NCBI RefSeq assembly: GCF_026914185.1
Contig: NC_070558.1
Coordinates: forward strand, 6,519,501-6,583,500
Direction of reading: 5' to 3'
Length of the DNA: 64,000 nt
DNA from: Puccinia triticina
Taxonomy: Eukaryota; Basidiomycota; Pucciniomycetes; Pucciniales; Pucciniaceae
Shown: positions 10,801 through 20,830 of the stretch, piece after piece
How positions within the stretch are numbered: position 1 is the stretch's first letter
Layout: every line of letters starts with the position of its first letter
The notes under the pieces: generated by a model
Seen by the model: only the letters and a program-made list of their open reading frames with translations
What the model was told of the DNA's origin: nothing
Database searches by the model: none
Translations under genes and position numbers: made by a program

Positions 10801-12622
10801 GTGAGGAAAGTTGATGAAGTTGAGACCGAATCGACGAGACCAGTCGAAGCTGAGTCAGACTTCAAGACCCCAGCTGATGTTGAACCAGGAGTGAAAACGC
10901 CAGAAAATGCCAAGACCCCTGCTGAAGTTGAACCAGCCATTGAAACGTCACTTGGAGTCGAACCAGAGGTTAAGACCCCAGCAGAAGTTGAACCAGAAGT
11001 TACAGCGCCAGTCGAGGGGAAACCAGACGGATCGGAAGACGATCAAAGTGATTCTGACGAACTTAGTAGCGCAGTCAAAAAGATTTGTACATCTCATGGA
11101 ATATTGATTGCGTAGAGGTTCATCCTCACCATGGAGGAATTGATTGTTCATTAATGATATTTTATTACAGCACTCAAGACACCTTCGCGACGGCCGCTGA
11201 TGAAAAAACCTCGGACTCTGGAAACAACAATGTTTTATCGTCTGTTGAAAAACCAACCAGAGATTAGTTGTCTGTTGAATGTCCAATATGTGCGTCCTTG
11301 AACCTCATCTTTTGACCTAAAATGTGATCAGAGAGAATTCAACTTTCTCTCGCTGCGGGCCTCTGTGTCTTTCGAGGATCTAGAGAATGCATGAAATGAT
11401 CATGAAGTTTCCGTCCGATGAACTTTACGAATCCAAACTCACAGCAGCCGATTTGGTCGCCAGCCATTTGCTTAAGGATTTGCCCAATGTGACTCGTGAA
11501 GAAACCGATGGCATTGCCGATCCGGTTCTGCTAATTGATAGTCTGTTTTCGCCATCATTCGCTATTGCCAATCTTCCTTTTCAATCAAAGTAGGGAGATT
11601 CTAACACGGTCCGTTTTCCTCTTTTTTTTTTTTTTGATCAGCTGCTGGAAGCTTCATGTATGATAGAGCTGCCGACGAAGGTGGAGAAGGAAGCTTGCTA
11701 AATGAAAACGAGGCAGAATTAGTGGTTCAACGAGTTAATGCATTGGTAAGGCTTAAAAGCACATCTGTTCACCTTCGTTTACCCCGAAGGACTAGACCGT
11801 TTTTTGATAGCTTGGAGAATCTATCAAATCAATAGATTGAATCTGGGGTACTCCCAGCCCAAATCATGGTCATTTCACCTTGTACGTTTAGCATTCAGGC
11901 AACCTGAAAGATTCCGAATAGCTGATTCTCTTGCTTCACATAAAAGATGCCGCTCAAGTGTCGATTTTGAACTCTTTACTGAGACCTCAGTTTCCATCGT
12001 TGGCCATTGGTTCGATCGACTCATGCCAAGGTAGCTCACACATCATCTCATCTGTTGATCACAAGTCGCGCGAACTTGTTGAGTGAATTTAACGCGTAAC
12101 GTCAGGTCGTGAAAACGAAGCGGTCATTATTTCTCTGTGCAGAAGTAACGCCGAGGGTGTCGTTGGATTTTTGAGCGAAAGACGTCGATTGAATGGTCAG
12201 GAAATGTTTCTTCCCCCCACTCTATATATCTCATATACTAATTGTCGTTCGTCAATCTATTTCGGACTGCCTCTTTAACAAAAATAAATGAATAAAATGA
12301 TACCTTGTCCTTGCTGAATTTCCGTTTGATTTTACATTCCAAAAAGTGGCCATGACTCGTGCGAAGCGCCATCTAACAGTGATCGGAGATTCGGATACGT
12401 TGTCCAAAGGAGGCGACTTCCTCAAAGTAAGCAGAAGGGTCGTGCAGCATTCAAATTCTCTTATCATTTTGATTTCTTCCTGAGAACGAGAGGGCTAATC
12501 AATATTTGCTACCTTTCAACTGGCCTTTTTTTCCTCCGCCGCGTGAAATGGTGCCGGGTTCTGTATAGAATTGGATGAATTGGCTCGAAGATAATGCAGA
12601 AGTTAGGGTAGCTGCTTCGTAG
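7897..12622 (+). CDS. IGHMBP2/SMUBP2-type SF1B helicase with altered Walker A
   Basis: Predicted 909 residues in 23 exons. Relatives are 5'-3' RNA/DNA helicases with ribosome-linked roles. Exons: 7897-8099, 8195-8452, 8556-8588, 8669-8784, 8851-8943, 9009-9098, 9164-9264, 9350-9476, 9556-9651, 9737-10064, 10151-10202, 10273-10296, 10429-10530, 10616-10685, 10784-11086, 11171-11289, 11384-11540, 11642-11745, 11836-11881, 11947-12030, 12106-12195, 12347-12426, 12569-12622. Helicase motifs: I GPPGTDKT (residues 338-345), II IIDESTQA (D499-E500), III LILAGDPLQLPPT, then VQYRMH (703-708), V GSIDSCQGRENEAVI, VI AMTRAKRHLTVIGD. Residue 343 of motif I is Asp where the family has Gly. Residues about 204-298 come from a tandem exon duplication, and residues 565-665 are an acidic insertion with AEVEP/KTP repeats. 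Intron 14 is GC-AG. All junctions keep frame, so this is not a decayed copy. Confidence 0.88.
8785..9163 (+). repeat. Threefold intron-exon tandem duplication inside the helicase gene
   Basis: Three successive introns (8785-8850, 8944-9008, 9099-9163; 65-66 nt each) start with near-identical bases (GTCCGTCCCG or GTGCGTCCCG) and end alike. The exons they bound repeat NLPVDSS-type peptides, and the unit period is about 155-158 bp. The pattern is best explained by duplication of one intron plus one exon. All copies keep phase. Confidence 0.8.
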
Positions 12623-13231
12623 ATAAGCTTCTGCCCATGGTCAAGTGCCCTGAAAGCCTCGATCAACACTTTTTGTACATGCGTGCCTTCATGAACAGAT
12701 CGTTGGGAAATCAAGCCGAGGGACAGGCCTTTTTTCTTTACAGGCACCCCTAAGTGCCAAAATATGGCTTGATGAGATGACATTTGGCGTGATCACTAGG
12801 ATCATGTCATCATACTTGGGGAAAAGAGTACCAACTTGGGCTTGTTAGGACAGCACGATTTCTGCAGGAAAAAGACGCCATTATCGCAACCTTCCGCTTT
12901 TGTCGCGCTGCTCCATGTTTGCTTTTTATGCCGTTTTGGACCATACTTCGACAAAGCTTCAGCCATGGTTCCCTTTGTCCCCACTCGACTCGTCCAATTT
13001 CAAATCTTTTGCATATTTATTTCTTAAATTTCGATGCCTTGCGCAACAGTCGTACATCAATTTTTCCCAATCGATCGGGTTTTTTCGGGTTTGAAACTTT
13101 CAAGTGGAATAGCCGGGGCACCAGACCAGTCCCTTACAGGACCTACGCTCCGAGTATCATCAGTTCCTCTTTCGGAGGCCGGCGTGTTGCGTCCCGAATC
13201 GAGCGGACTGATACAGTGCTCCACACTCTGA
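12623..13231. other. Intergenic, no gene seen
   Basis: The stretch from the helicase stop to the promoter block of the first secreted-protein paralog has only short frames without family signature. Confidence 0.45.
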
Positions 13232-13360
13232 CATCCACTTTCGAATTGTTGTGACTGCTTCACGTCCTCGTTATAGGAAATCGCATGCATATTCATGTCT
13301 TACGTGTCTTGACTTCACGTTTTAAGAATTCTGTCTGCCTGCCCCTCAAGGGCACTGCCA
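13232..13360 (+). promoter_or_regulatory. Duplicated upstream block, copy 1
   Basis: This block is nearly identical to 28321-28455, sharing for instance TCTTACGTGTCTTGACTTCA and TTTTAAGAATTCTG. It lies about 150 bp upstream of the start codon in both paralogs. Retention outside the coding exons suggests it was duplicated with the gene and may carry promoter elements. No TATA box is obvious. Confidence 0.55.
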
Positions 13361-13513
13361 CCTACCGCCACTCACTCCTGCGACAATGAATATAGTACGT
13401 GTAATTGTATATGGATGAGCTTCGCGTCCCAAAACTGATTGCTTTGCTCGAGGACCTCCCAATACTGGAGCACTCGCGTCTTTTCCGTTCCGCTATCCTT
13501 GGAATTTTTCAAT

Positions 13514-16437
13514 ATGCGGGCTTTCAAGTCAACACGAACACTTATTCGATTAATTTGCTTTCTTGCAACTTATGAGGCTGTTTATGCCCGTCGTCTTCAC
13601 CCCCGCATGCTCTCCAAGGATTCCACCCCCTTGATCCAAATCAACGAGGCAAGGTTGGAAGTGAAGTCACTACCGAAGCCTGGAGGACCACCGCCCGGAG
13701 CAAGCAATCCACATGGCACTGACCCCCAAGAGTCGTTGGCATTCTTGTCCCAAAAACCTGCGCCTCCGGACACAAAACGTGTTCCTACTCAGCCAATACC
13801 CACCGCTTCTCTGCCTGGCAAAGAACCATCGAAACCAAAACTGCAAGTCGTAAGTGTGATCCAACTTAGGAAGCTTCTGAAAAACCCGGTCACCGATATG
13901 CAAAACTAATGCAATTCAACTCGCATAGGGTAAGAAATCAAAACTCATGTTGGCAAAGTACATCAAGAGCATAAAAGAAGACTTCTACAAAGTGTAAGCC
14001 AATTTTGCCTCCACTTGATATATTTTCCGGCTAACATTTTAAATCGCTTGACGGGACTAGCCTTGCTTGGTTGGATGTCAAATTTTACAAACTTGTAAGC
14101 CATGTACTTATCACCTTGCACCTGACATGCGCACATTTTTAGCTGTTATTGACCATATTTCGAATTGAAGAGAATGCGATTCCTTCGCCCTGCCACCCGG
14201 CAAGAATTGCAAAGATATAGTAAGTCGCCTAAGTAACTTCTCACTAGATGGCCCACCCAAACTTCCCCTTTAATTGACGATTTTGATCCACTTCCTTTCG
14301 TCAGCCGCAGTAAGAAATGAAATGTCCGGCTTACTTGCACACGGACTCGTCAAGTTGAATGATAAAGATGTGCTAGATGCAAATACCTTGGCCAAGCGGC
14401 TCGACGAAAAACTATCCCCGCCCATCAACTCGTACAAGCCCGCAGACGACGCACCACCTTCGAGATCTGAGTATGAAGACTACTTAGCCAGATTAGGGTT
14501 ACGGTATAAATCTGATTCTGATCTTGAAGAACTTCGGCGGCGATGGTCATCGCAACCCATCGAAATTTCCAAGAAGTTAACTCCCGACGAAGAGGAGACT
14601 CGGGTGCTGTTGAAGGCAGCAATCTCAAATTTGAAACGCTCCGAATACCCTTCAGAGCATGTTAAGCGTTGTAAGAATGTTATCGAAAGTTTCCAAACTC
14701 AGTTTGAAGTATGGCAGAAGGAGTCGAAAGGACATTTCCTGCCTAAGGAACCACTGGACTATTTCCCAAGTATCTTCGTCGATCACAAGCTCCACTGGAA
14801 CAAGAAGTTATTTGTTCAAGCTCGAACTGCCCAGCTTCAGTTAGCGAAAGGTGCAGGATTTCCAATGTCTCCAGTCAAGGCGCCTTTGACGCCTTTGGGG
14901 AAGCTTTTGCGAGAAACACCTTCCAGTATTCCACTGGAAGAAATCTTGCACAGCTGGACGATAGCGGAAGGATTTGGTGTGATGCTAGAATATGTAACCA
15001 AAGCAGTCAAGAATCTTCTGGTGAATGAACTTCAAGAGCCACTTTCTGTCGCGCTCAACAAACCATTAGAGTTAGACTCTTCCTTAAAAACAATCTTCGC
15101 AAGCACCAGCAAAGAAGATGTTGCGTGGTGCGAAAAGCGCTTTCAGGATTTCCATGGCACGTCGGCGACTCCTTCAATGGTGTTTGAACAGCTGAGGGGT
15201 CTCCCCGAAGAACGAATACGCCTACGCTCTGCCTTTGATAATCATTCAAATCTCCTTGCCCCCTTGCAAGAGGAAGAGCGGCAAAGCCTTCAAAAGGCCT
15301 TATCTGATCCCGCAAAGTTTGCGGGGGCCCTGAGTGTAATCGAAAGCCATTACGAGCCAGGCAGTACAGCGTCAGAAAAATTGAAAGATTTCAGAAACGA
15401 GGCCATCTATCCCGATGACAATGTTGGACGCCCATTTGTCGAAACCTTACACCAACAAGGCATAATTGATGAAACGATTTGCCGAGAACTGAATCCACCC
15501 GGTGGACTCTCTCGTCAAAATTTTTTGAATGCGCTGGGGAAACAGGAAGATTTTACAAGTCGATTAATGACGAATCTGAAAAATGAACTCTTGAAGAAGC
15601 TAGACACCTCGGAAGGCAACCCGCCACAAACTCTGGCGAGCATCGCGGAACACCTGGCTCAGTTACACACTGAAAAGCTTCGCGAGACGGCCGAGTCCAG
15701 TTACATCAAGGCCGGACTATTTAAAAATCCTCCGGAGTACAACTTTGTTGAAGCACTGAATGTATTCGACCCAAAAGGTGTCAGGGAGCTTGCCAAGCTT
15801 TCCGACCACAAGGAAATGCTTGTCAAGGCCTACATCCAGGCCATTCTCCCGCAGAAACGCCCCACGGGCGAGTACAAATCAGAGATGGATAGGTTTTTGA
15901 GTCAAATCAAAATCCCACAATCCGGACACCCTCCGGGTAAGTAATGAGAGTCAAGTCCCTATAACCAAACGCTAGAAGATTTATCATAATGCTAATCTTC
16001 CATTTCCATCTGCGCGCCGAATTTTGCTTGCTGTCAAAGTTCCGACTAACAAACTAAGTATAGTCGATAGATTGCCTAACTTCGATGAACGCTTGTCAGC
16101 CTTTTACCTGGAACCACTGAAAATGATGGACCCGCGATTAGACGGAACCCCATACGCACGCCTAACAGAAAAATCAAGACAAAAGATTGAAGCATTAGTT
16201 TCCGAAATTTACCTTCGTCGGAAAAAACTAGATGAAACACTCCAACTGCAGATCCATTGGAATGCTGATATAGCAAAATTCGAGGATAACCATTTGCGAG
16301 AAATCCCTGTGATGCTTCAAGTAATGGAATCTTGCTTGCGGGAGGCAAATACCTACTCAGCCGGAACACTCACTGTCAAACAAAAAATTGTTGGCTTCAT
16401 GAGGCGCATTGGCAAAAAAATGAAACTTATCACTTGA
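13514..16437 (+). CDS. Large secreted protein of unknown family, paralog 1 (effector-like)
   Basis: Predicted 837 residues. Exons: 13514-13849, 13929-13993, 14061-14094, 14171-14219, 14305-15936, 16040-16437; phases agree and are identical to those of the gene at 28605. Residues 1-25 look like a signal peptide (basic start, then LIRLICFLATYEAVYA). Next comes a Pro/Gly-rich low-complexity region containing QINEARLEV and GGPPPGAS blocks. From about residue 145 a hydrophilic, mostly helical-looking region runs to the end; I see no transmembrane segment, and no catalytic motif or known domain. Two paralogs, a predicted signal and repeat expansion at the N-terminus are typical of rust secreted effectors, but function is not shown. 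The C-terminus extends about 25 residues beyond paralog 2 and is more basic. Confidence 0.75.
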
Positions 16438-16716
16438 AGATGAACAAGAAGAGGAGAACCTGGCCAAAAGAACCAGAATACCGAGCTGGTCTGACACCTA
16501 ACCCATCTGTCTAAGATCAAAACTGGTTTTTATTTCACGTTGATTCATTTATCTCAGAGAGCAGAATTGTTTTGTAAATAACTTCTTCAAATCCACCTTA
16601 AGTTTTCCCCCAGACACTACCCGGACCAAGAATCTAGGCATGGAATAGAATTCATATACACTCCAAGAAACATTCCTGCAACAGCTGTCAGTTGACATTC
16701 AAGATGCTTCAGGATA
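16438..16716. other. 3' flank of paralog 1
   Basis: Short intergenic stretch with probable 3' UTR. The paralogous 3' flank after 31926 is weakly similar, then both diverge. Confidence 0.4.
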
Positions 16717-17146
16717 GAGATTGCCAAGTGGACCCGGGTGCCCGCAGTGTTTTTCATGATATTCAGACACCCTTCTCACCCCCGGCAAATTGGGGTCATG
16801 ACAGCCATACAGGTTGCATGGTCCTGCATGTTACATAAAAAATCCCGCGCCCTTTGTCACATGCCATTTACAGGACTGGCTGTCATGTATGTAAGGTGAG
16901 GTGGACAGGTCTGTGAAACCCTCTGCACAGTCGCTGTGCATGTGACATGTTGAAAGTGTGAACTCCATGTCAGGATCCGGACAGCTTGTCATGTACACCT
17001 GACAGGACTTCCATGACCTGACAGGTGTACAGGACCACATAACCTTTATGCTTCTCATGACCCCGATTTGCCCGGGGTGTTTGACCCGTACACGGCGACC
17101 GCGCGCGGGTACCGCCTACCTGCGCGCGGGTCCACTTGGCAATCTC
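16717..17146. mobile_element. MITE, TIR family GAGATTGCC, 430 bp
   Basis: The ends are inverted copies of GAGATTGCCAAGTGGACCCG (20 bp), each bordered by TA (16715-16716 and 17147-17148), the target duplication expected for Tc1/mariner-type elements. The interior has no coding capacity and is rich in CCTGACAGG/TGACAGG motifs. Related ends occur at 20420-20634 and 24920-25784. Confidence 0.8.
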
Positions 17147-17399
17147 TATTCTAAAACCAACAAACAAACCTACAACAATCTAAAAGTGGCATGCAAGCTG
17201 ATGCACCATGGCTGACTGTTCTTACCTGTTTAGTGCGGTCAAAAAACAAGTTAGATGACAATCCCAGCAGTTAAGCACAAGGGGGGGACAACAAACATTC
17301 CCCCACAAAACTGCACAAGTGCAACATGTTGGAATATATGCTTCAAGCCCCATTTGAGTGGCCAAGCTATATGATCTAATATCCAAAAATCACAAGTCT
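17147..17399. other. Repeat-rich intergenic DNA
   Basis: No gene is seen. It lies between the first MITE and the tRNA-like element. Confidence 0.4.
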
Positions 17400-17473
17400 G
17401 TGTGTTTATCTCAGTGGTATAAGAGCAGCTCTCATGAACGTAGAAGGTCGTGGGTTCAAATCACACAACACAC
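17400..17473 (+). pseudogene. tRNA-like element (tRNA-Met-like pseudogene or SINE head)
   Basis: This 74-nt unit has a perfect 7-bp acceptor pair (GTGTGTT with AACACAC). It has an A-box-like TCTCAGTGGTATAAGAGC and a B-box-like GGTTCAAATC. GGTCGTGGGTTC is the usual Met-tRNA variable and T-arm sequence. The middle contains CTCATGA, but no good anticodon stem can be drawn and the T stem has a mismatch. It is therefore a decayed tRNA or the tRNA-derived head of a SINE. No poly(A) or T-run tail is obvious downstream. Confidence 0.5.
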
Positions 17474-17794
17474 AATTATTTTCACCTGAGTAATTTCAAC
17501 ACAACAGGGGATGGGGGTGGGAAAACCCCCAGGCTGGCAGTGGAAACCAGCCACAAGGATTTACCTGAGAAATTATCTGTTCCTCAGGTCCCATATTCAT
17601 GGGATCTGATTCCAAGCCTCACCATTGCCTCAAGGTTGAATTCCTTGTCATCTTTTGAGAAACCACACCACATTGGCAACTGCCGCCACATCCTCTGTGA
17701 CAATTTGTCTGGTTTCACCTTGCAACTTGCTGTTTCTACCATGCACTTCCTAGCCAGTCATAGACAATGGATTCAGCAATATGCTAACTGGTGA
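17474..17794. other. Intergenic, no gene seen
   Basis: No family signature in the short frames here. Confidence 0.4.
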
Positions 17795-18720
17795 GGGACT
17801 CCTGTCCGTGCTAGGTGGCGGCAGTCGTGTGAGGGGAAAGTGCTTTGTGAGCTACCCTCTGGTGGTGGTCCGGAGTGATGAGCGGAGGCGGATTGGTGAT
17901 AGCTTTGGGGGTTGGTGGTTTTGAGATGTTTGCCGGGGTTTGGATCCTTGGCGGTGGTTGTTTTGTTTTGAAGAAAGATGTGGAGTTTCCTCCTGAGAGA
18001 GGCAGAAGACTGATGCGGAGCTAGGTGATGATAACTGATGAAGGGGATGCGGAGTTTTCAACTCTGAAGATCTGATCAATAAACCCTCAGTGATGGACCG
18101 TATTCTGTGGATCAGAATGCCATGCCTCTCCCATCATCCAAGTTCGGAGGACTTGGACTCCGGGAGGCAATCTGTCACATACATTCCATCATCTCCTTGC
18201 ACGCCACGCGCACACACACACAAAACAACAGAAAGAAGCAGAGAAACAGAGAAAAGACAACACAAAGAAATAAGGACAAGCACAGTGAGATGAGACAGGA
18301 AGAAACCAATCAGAAACTGGGAGAAACAGGGAAAGCAAAAGAGAAGACAGGAAAGCAAAGAAAAGCTCAGGGCAATAAGGGGAAAGCCACAAGAAAACAG
18401 GGAATAAACCCACAGCAGGCGCTGTGTTAGGACCAAGAATGATGAAGAGGCTGGGGAATTGAGAGAGAAGGGAAATGGGAAAAGAATTTTGCAAGGATAA
18501 ATGGAATGAGGGAAGGGGGAAAAGAATCTTAAGAAGGAGGCGAAGTTGGAGGAATGAGCAGGGATGGAGAAGGAACTCTGAACTCTGAATCTTGAGGATC
18601 TTGATGCCTTGAGGGTGAATTCTTGAGTCTTTAAGAGTGAGAGGGAAGCTTGAGTCTTGATGATCTTGCTGGCAGCGGTTGTGTTCCTGACTAGCTGACC
18701 ATAAGAGGGGCCACCACACC
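17795..18720 (-). mobile_element. LTR-like repeat, inverted copy 1
   Basis: On the minus strand this begins TGTGGTGGCCCC and ends with CTAGCACGGACAGGAGTCCC. It is the inverted counterpart of 19566-20395 and clearly related to the solo LTR at 48759-49535. Shared landmarks are a GGTCCTAA(A/C)ACAGC block, a long purine or pyrimidine tract, and a CG-rich GCGCGCG patch followed by GATGAT(G)GAATGTATGTGACA. Frames within it reflect skewed composition and are not genes. I saw no target duplication. Confidence 0.65.
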
Positions 18721-19565
18721 GGTCACCTTGGGAATCACTTATGCCTGGCCAAAAAAACCCTCACACCCCCTGTTACCACCAGTTAAGCCCTGAGCCAGTC
18801 ACCAGTATGCCCAGCCAATTTTTAGTCACATCTGCCACCACATTAGGATAAAGCAGATCGCAGGCACCCTTTTTTTTGGAACAAGCGGGGCAGTACCTGG
18901 GTACCAGCAACCACCCCCAAGTACCGCTTTCCCCCACTGGGTTAATTGGGTAACCCCCGGACCCCCGGCCCTTGGCCCGCTTTGAACTGCCCTCAATGAC
19001 TGACAATAGACCAGTCATTGGCCAGGACAGGTCCTGGTGCAATCATCAAGGGGAGTTGTTACTCCCCTTCATGACAAGTGTGTGCTGTTTGTTGGGGGAG
19101 TACTTTCAATGACCATGACCAACCTCTTTGATGACTGGAACAGGTTGATCATTGCTGTTCTGATCATCAAGGACACCTCTTGATGACCTTTTTGATTAAA
19201 AAAGCCAGCGGGTACCACTGGTACCCACCTAAAAGACCCATGGTACCTGTCAGGCAGTGCCGGGTGCCTGTTTTTGAAAACACTACACAGGTACCAGTGG
19301 TGTAAATGGTACCCAGGTCTGTTTTTACATTCTCTACAGGCTCCTGTTTTGTAGCAAAAAGTGGTGTGGTATCCAGGTACTGCCCACCCCCAGCCGGGGA
19401 ACTGGGTAGCACAGCCAGCAGCCACCTTTTTCCGGTCATCAAGAGGGTGGTCAGCACCAACACCGTTCCTTGATGGCGGGTCATTTGGGCAATGAGAGGA
19501 GCTTGGATGGCCACTACAGCCGGAGGCAATTGAGGGAGTTGTGTACATAATCCTCTTGACAGCTG
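18721..19565. other. Spacer between inverted LTR-like copies
   Basis: No gene. It holds GGTACC-rich DNA and TCAAGAGG-type palindromic units. A segment near 19250-19350 is repeated near 20873-20965; both share GTGCCGGGTGCCTG and TGGTACCCAGGTC. Confidence 0.5.
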
Positions 19566-20395
19566 GCTGTGACCGTTGTGGTGGCCCATTTCGTGGTCAG
19601 CTAGTCAGGATCATTGCCGCCGCCAGGATTCTCATCAAGCTTCCAGTTTTCACTTTCATCCCACAAGCCTCAAGAATTCACCTTCACCTCAGTTCCACTT
19701 CTCTTACCCCAAACTCTGTTTTCCATTCCTCTTCTCTCTCAGTTCCCCAACCTTCATTTTTCTTGGTCCTAAAACAGCATCTGCTGTGGATTTATTCCCC
19801 TGTTTTGTTTATTGTTCCCTTTTTTCTGTTTGTTCCTGTTTGTCTTGAGTTTTCTGTCTTCTTTTTTTTCCCTTTGGTTCTTTTCTTTCTTCCTGTTTCA
19901 TCCTTTCTTCTGTGTCTTGTTGTCTTTTCTCTGTTTCTCTGCTTCTTTCTGTTGTTTTGTGTGTGTGCGCGCGCGTAGCGCGCGGAGGAGATGATGAAAT
20001 ACATGTGACAGGTCGCCTCTCGGAGTCCAAGTTTGCCAAACTTGGATGATGGGAGAGGCATGGCATTCTGATCCACAGAATACAGTCCATCACTGAGAGT
20101 TTATTTATCAGATCTTCAGAGTTGAAAACTCCGCATCCCCTTCATCAGTTATCATCACCTAGCTCCGCATCCGTCTTCCGCCTCTTTCGGGGGGAAAATC
20201 CACATCTTTCTTCAAAACAAAACAACCTCCCCCAAAGATCCAAACCATGGATAACATCTCAAAGCCACGAACCCCCAAAGCTATCACCAATCCGCCTCCG
20301 CTCATCACTCCGGACCACCAACAGAGGGCAGCTCACAAAGCACTTTCCCCTCACACGACTGCCGCCGCCTAGCACGGACAGGAGTCCCTCACCAT
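19566..20395 (+). mobile_element. LTR-like repeat, inverted copy 2
   Basis: Plus-strand copy beginning TTGTGGTGGCCC and ending CTAGCACGGACAGGAGTCCC. With 17795-18720 it forms a long head-to-head inverted repeat around an 845-bp spacer. Its landmarks match those of the solo LTR at 48759-49535. Confidence 0.65.
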
Positions 20396-20419
20396 TCATT
20401 GTGAGAAGTACATGTTATA

Positions 20420-20634
20420 GATGGCAATTGGCACCCGCCGGGGGGTACCCGTTGCCCTTCATCAGGTGCTTGTTTGCTCTTGCAGGTACCCATAGCGGGC
20501 ACACATCTATATGCTTCAATATATGATAAAAATAAGCACCCTGTGCCCACCGTCAGGGACAGGCACCTGAAAAGTCAGAAAAGTACCTGCTAAAATGTGA
20601 CAGGTATTGGCCAGCGGGTGCAAATTGCCATCTC
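20420..20634. mobile_element. MITE, TIR family GAGATTGCC, 215 bp
   Basis: Left end GATGGCAATTGGCACCCGC and right end (inverted) GAGATGGCAATTTGCACCCG, bordered by TA at 20418-20419 and 20635-20636. It is a short member of the GGTACC-rich TA-target family. Confidence 0.65.
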
Positions 20635-20639
20635 TAGTA

Positions 20640-20830
20640 CCTGTATACTCCTCTTGACTGCCAGATTTTACCAGTCATTGAGAGGAGTGCATCTCCTCTT
20701 GATGGCTGGTTGTGACTGGTCATCAAGAGGAGTATACATGTAGTCATCAAGAGGTCAGACTCTCTTGATGGACCTCCCAATGACTGGTCTGTGCCGGCAC
20801 TCAAGAGGATAGGAAGTCATTCTGCATCCC
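20640..20830. repeat. Palindromic TCAAGAGG minisatellite, short array
   Basis: Several imperfect units of the form CTCTTGATG...CATCAAGAGG occur in tandem, each able to form a hairpin. The same unit type makes a larger array at 25120-25640 and single units at about 19035-19190 and 63390-63425. Confidence 0.6.

Noticed and set aside
18107..19978. Lys/Gln-rich and Phe/Leu-rich frames in the LTR-like copies
   Set aside because: They are translations of the same purine or pyrimidine tract in LTR-like repeats, seen on both strands and in all copies.
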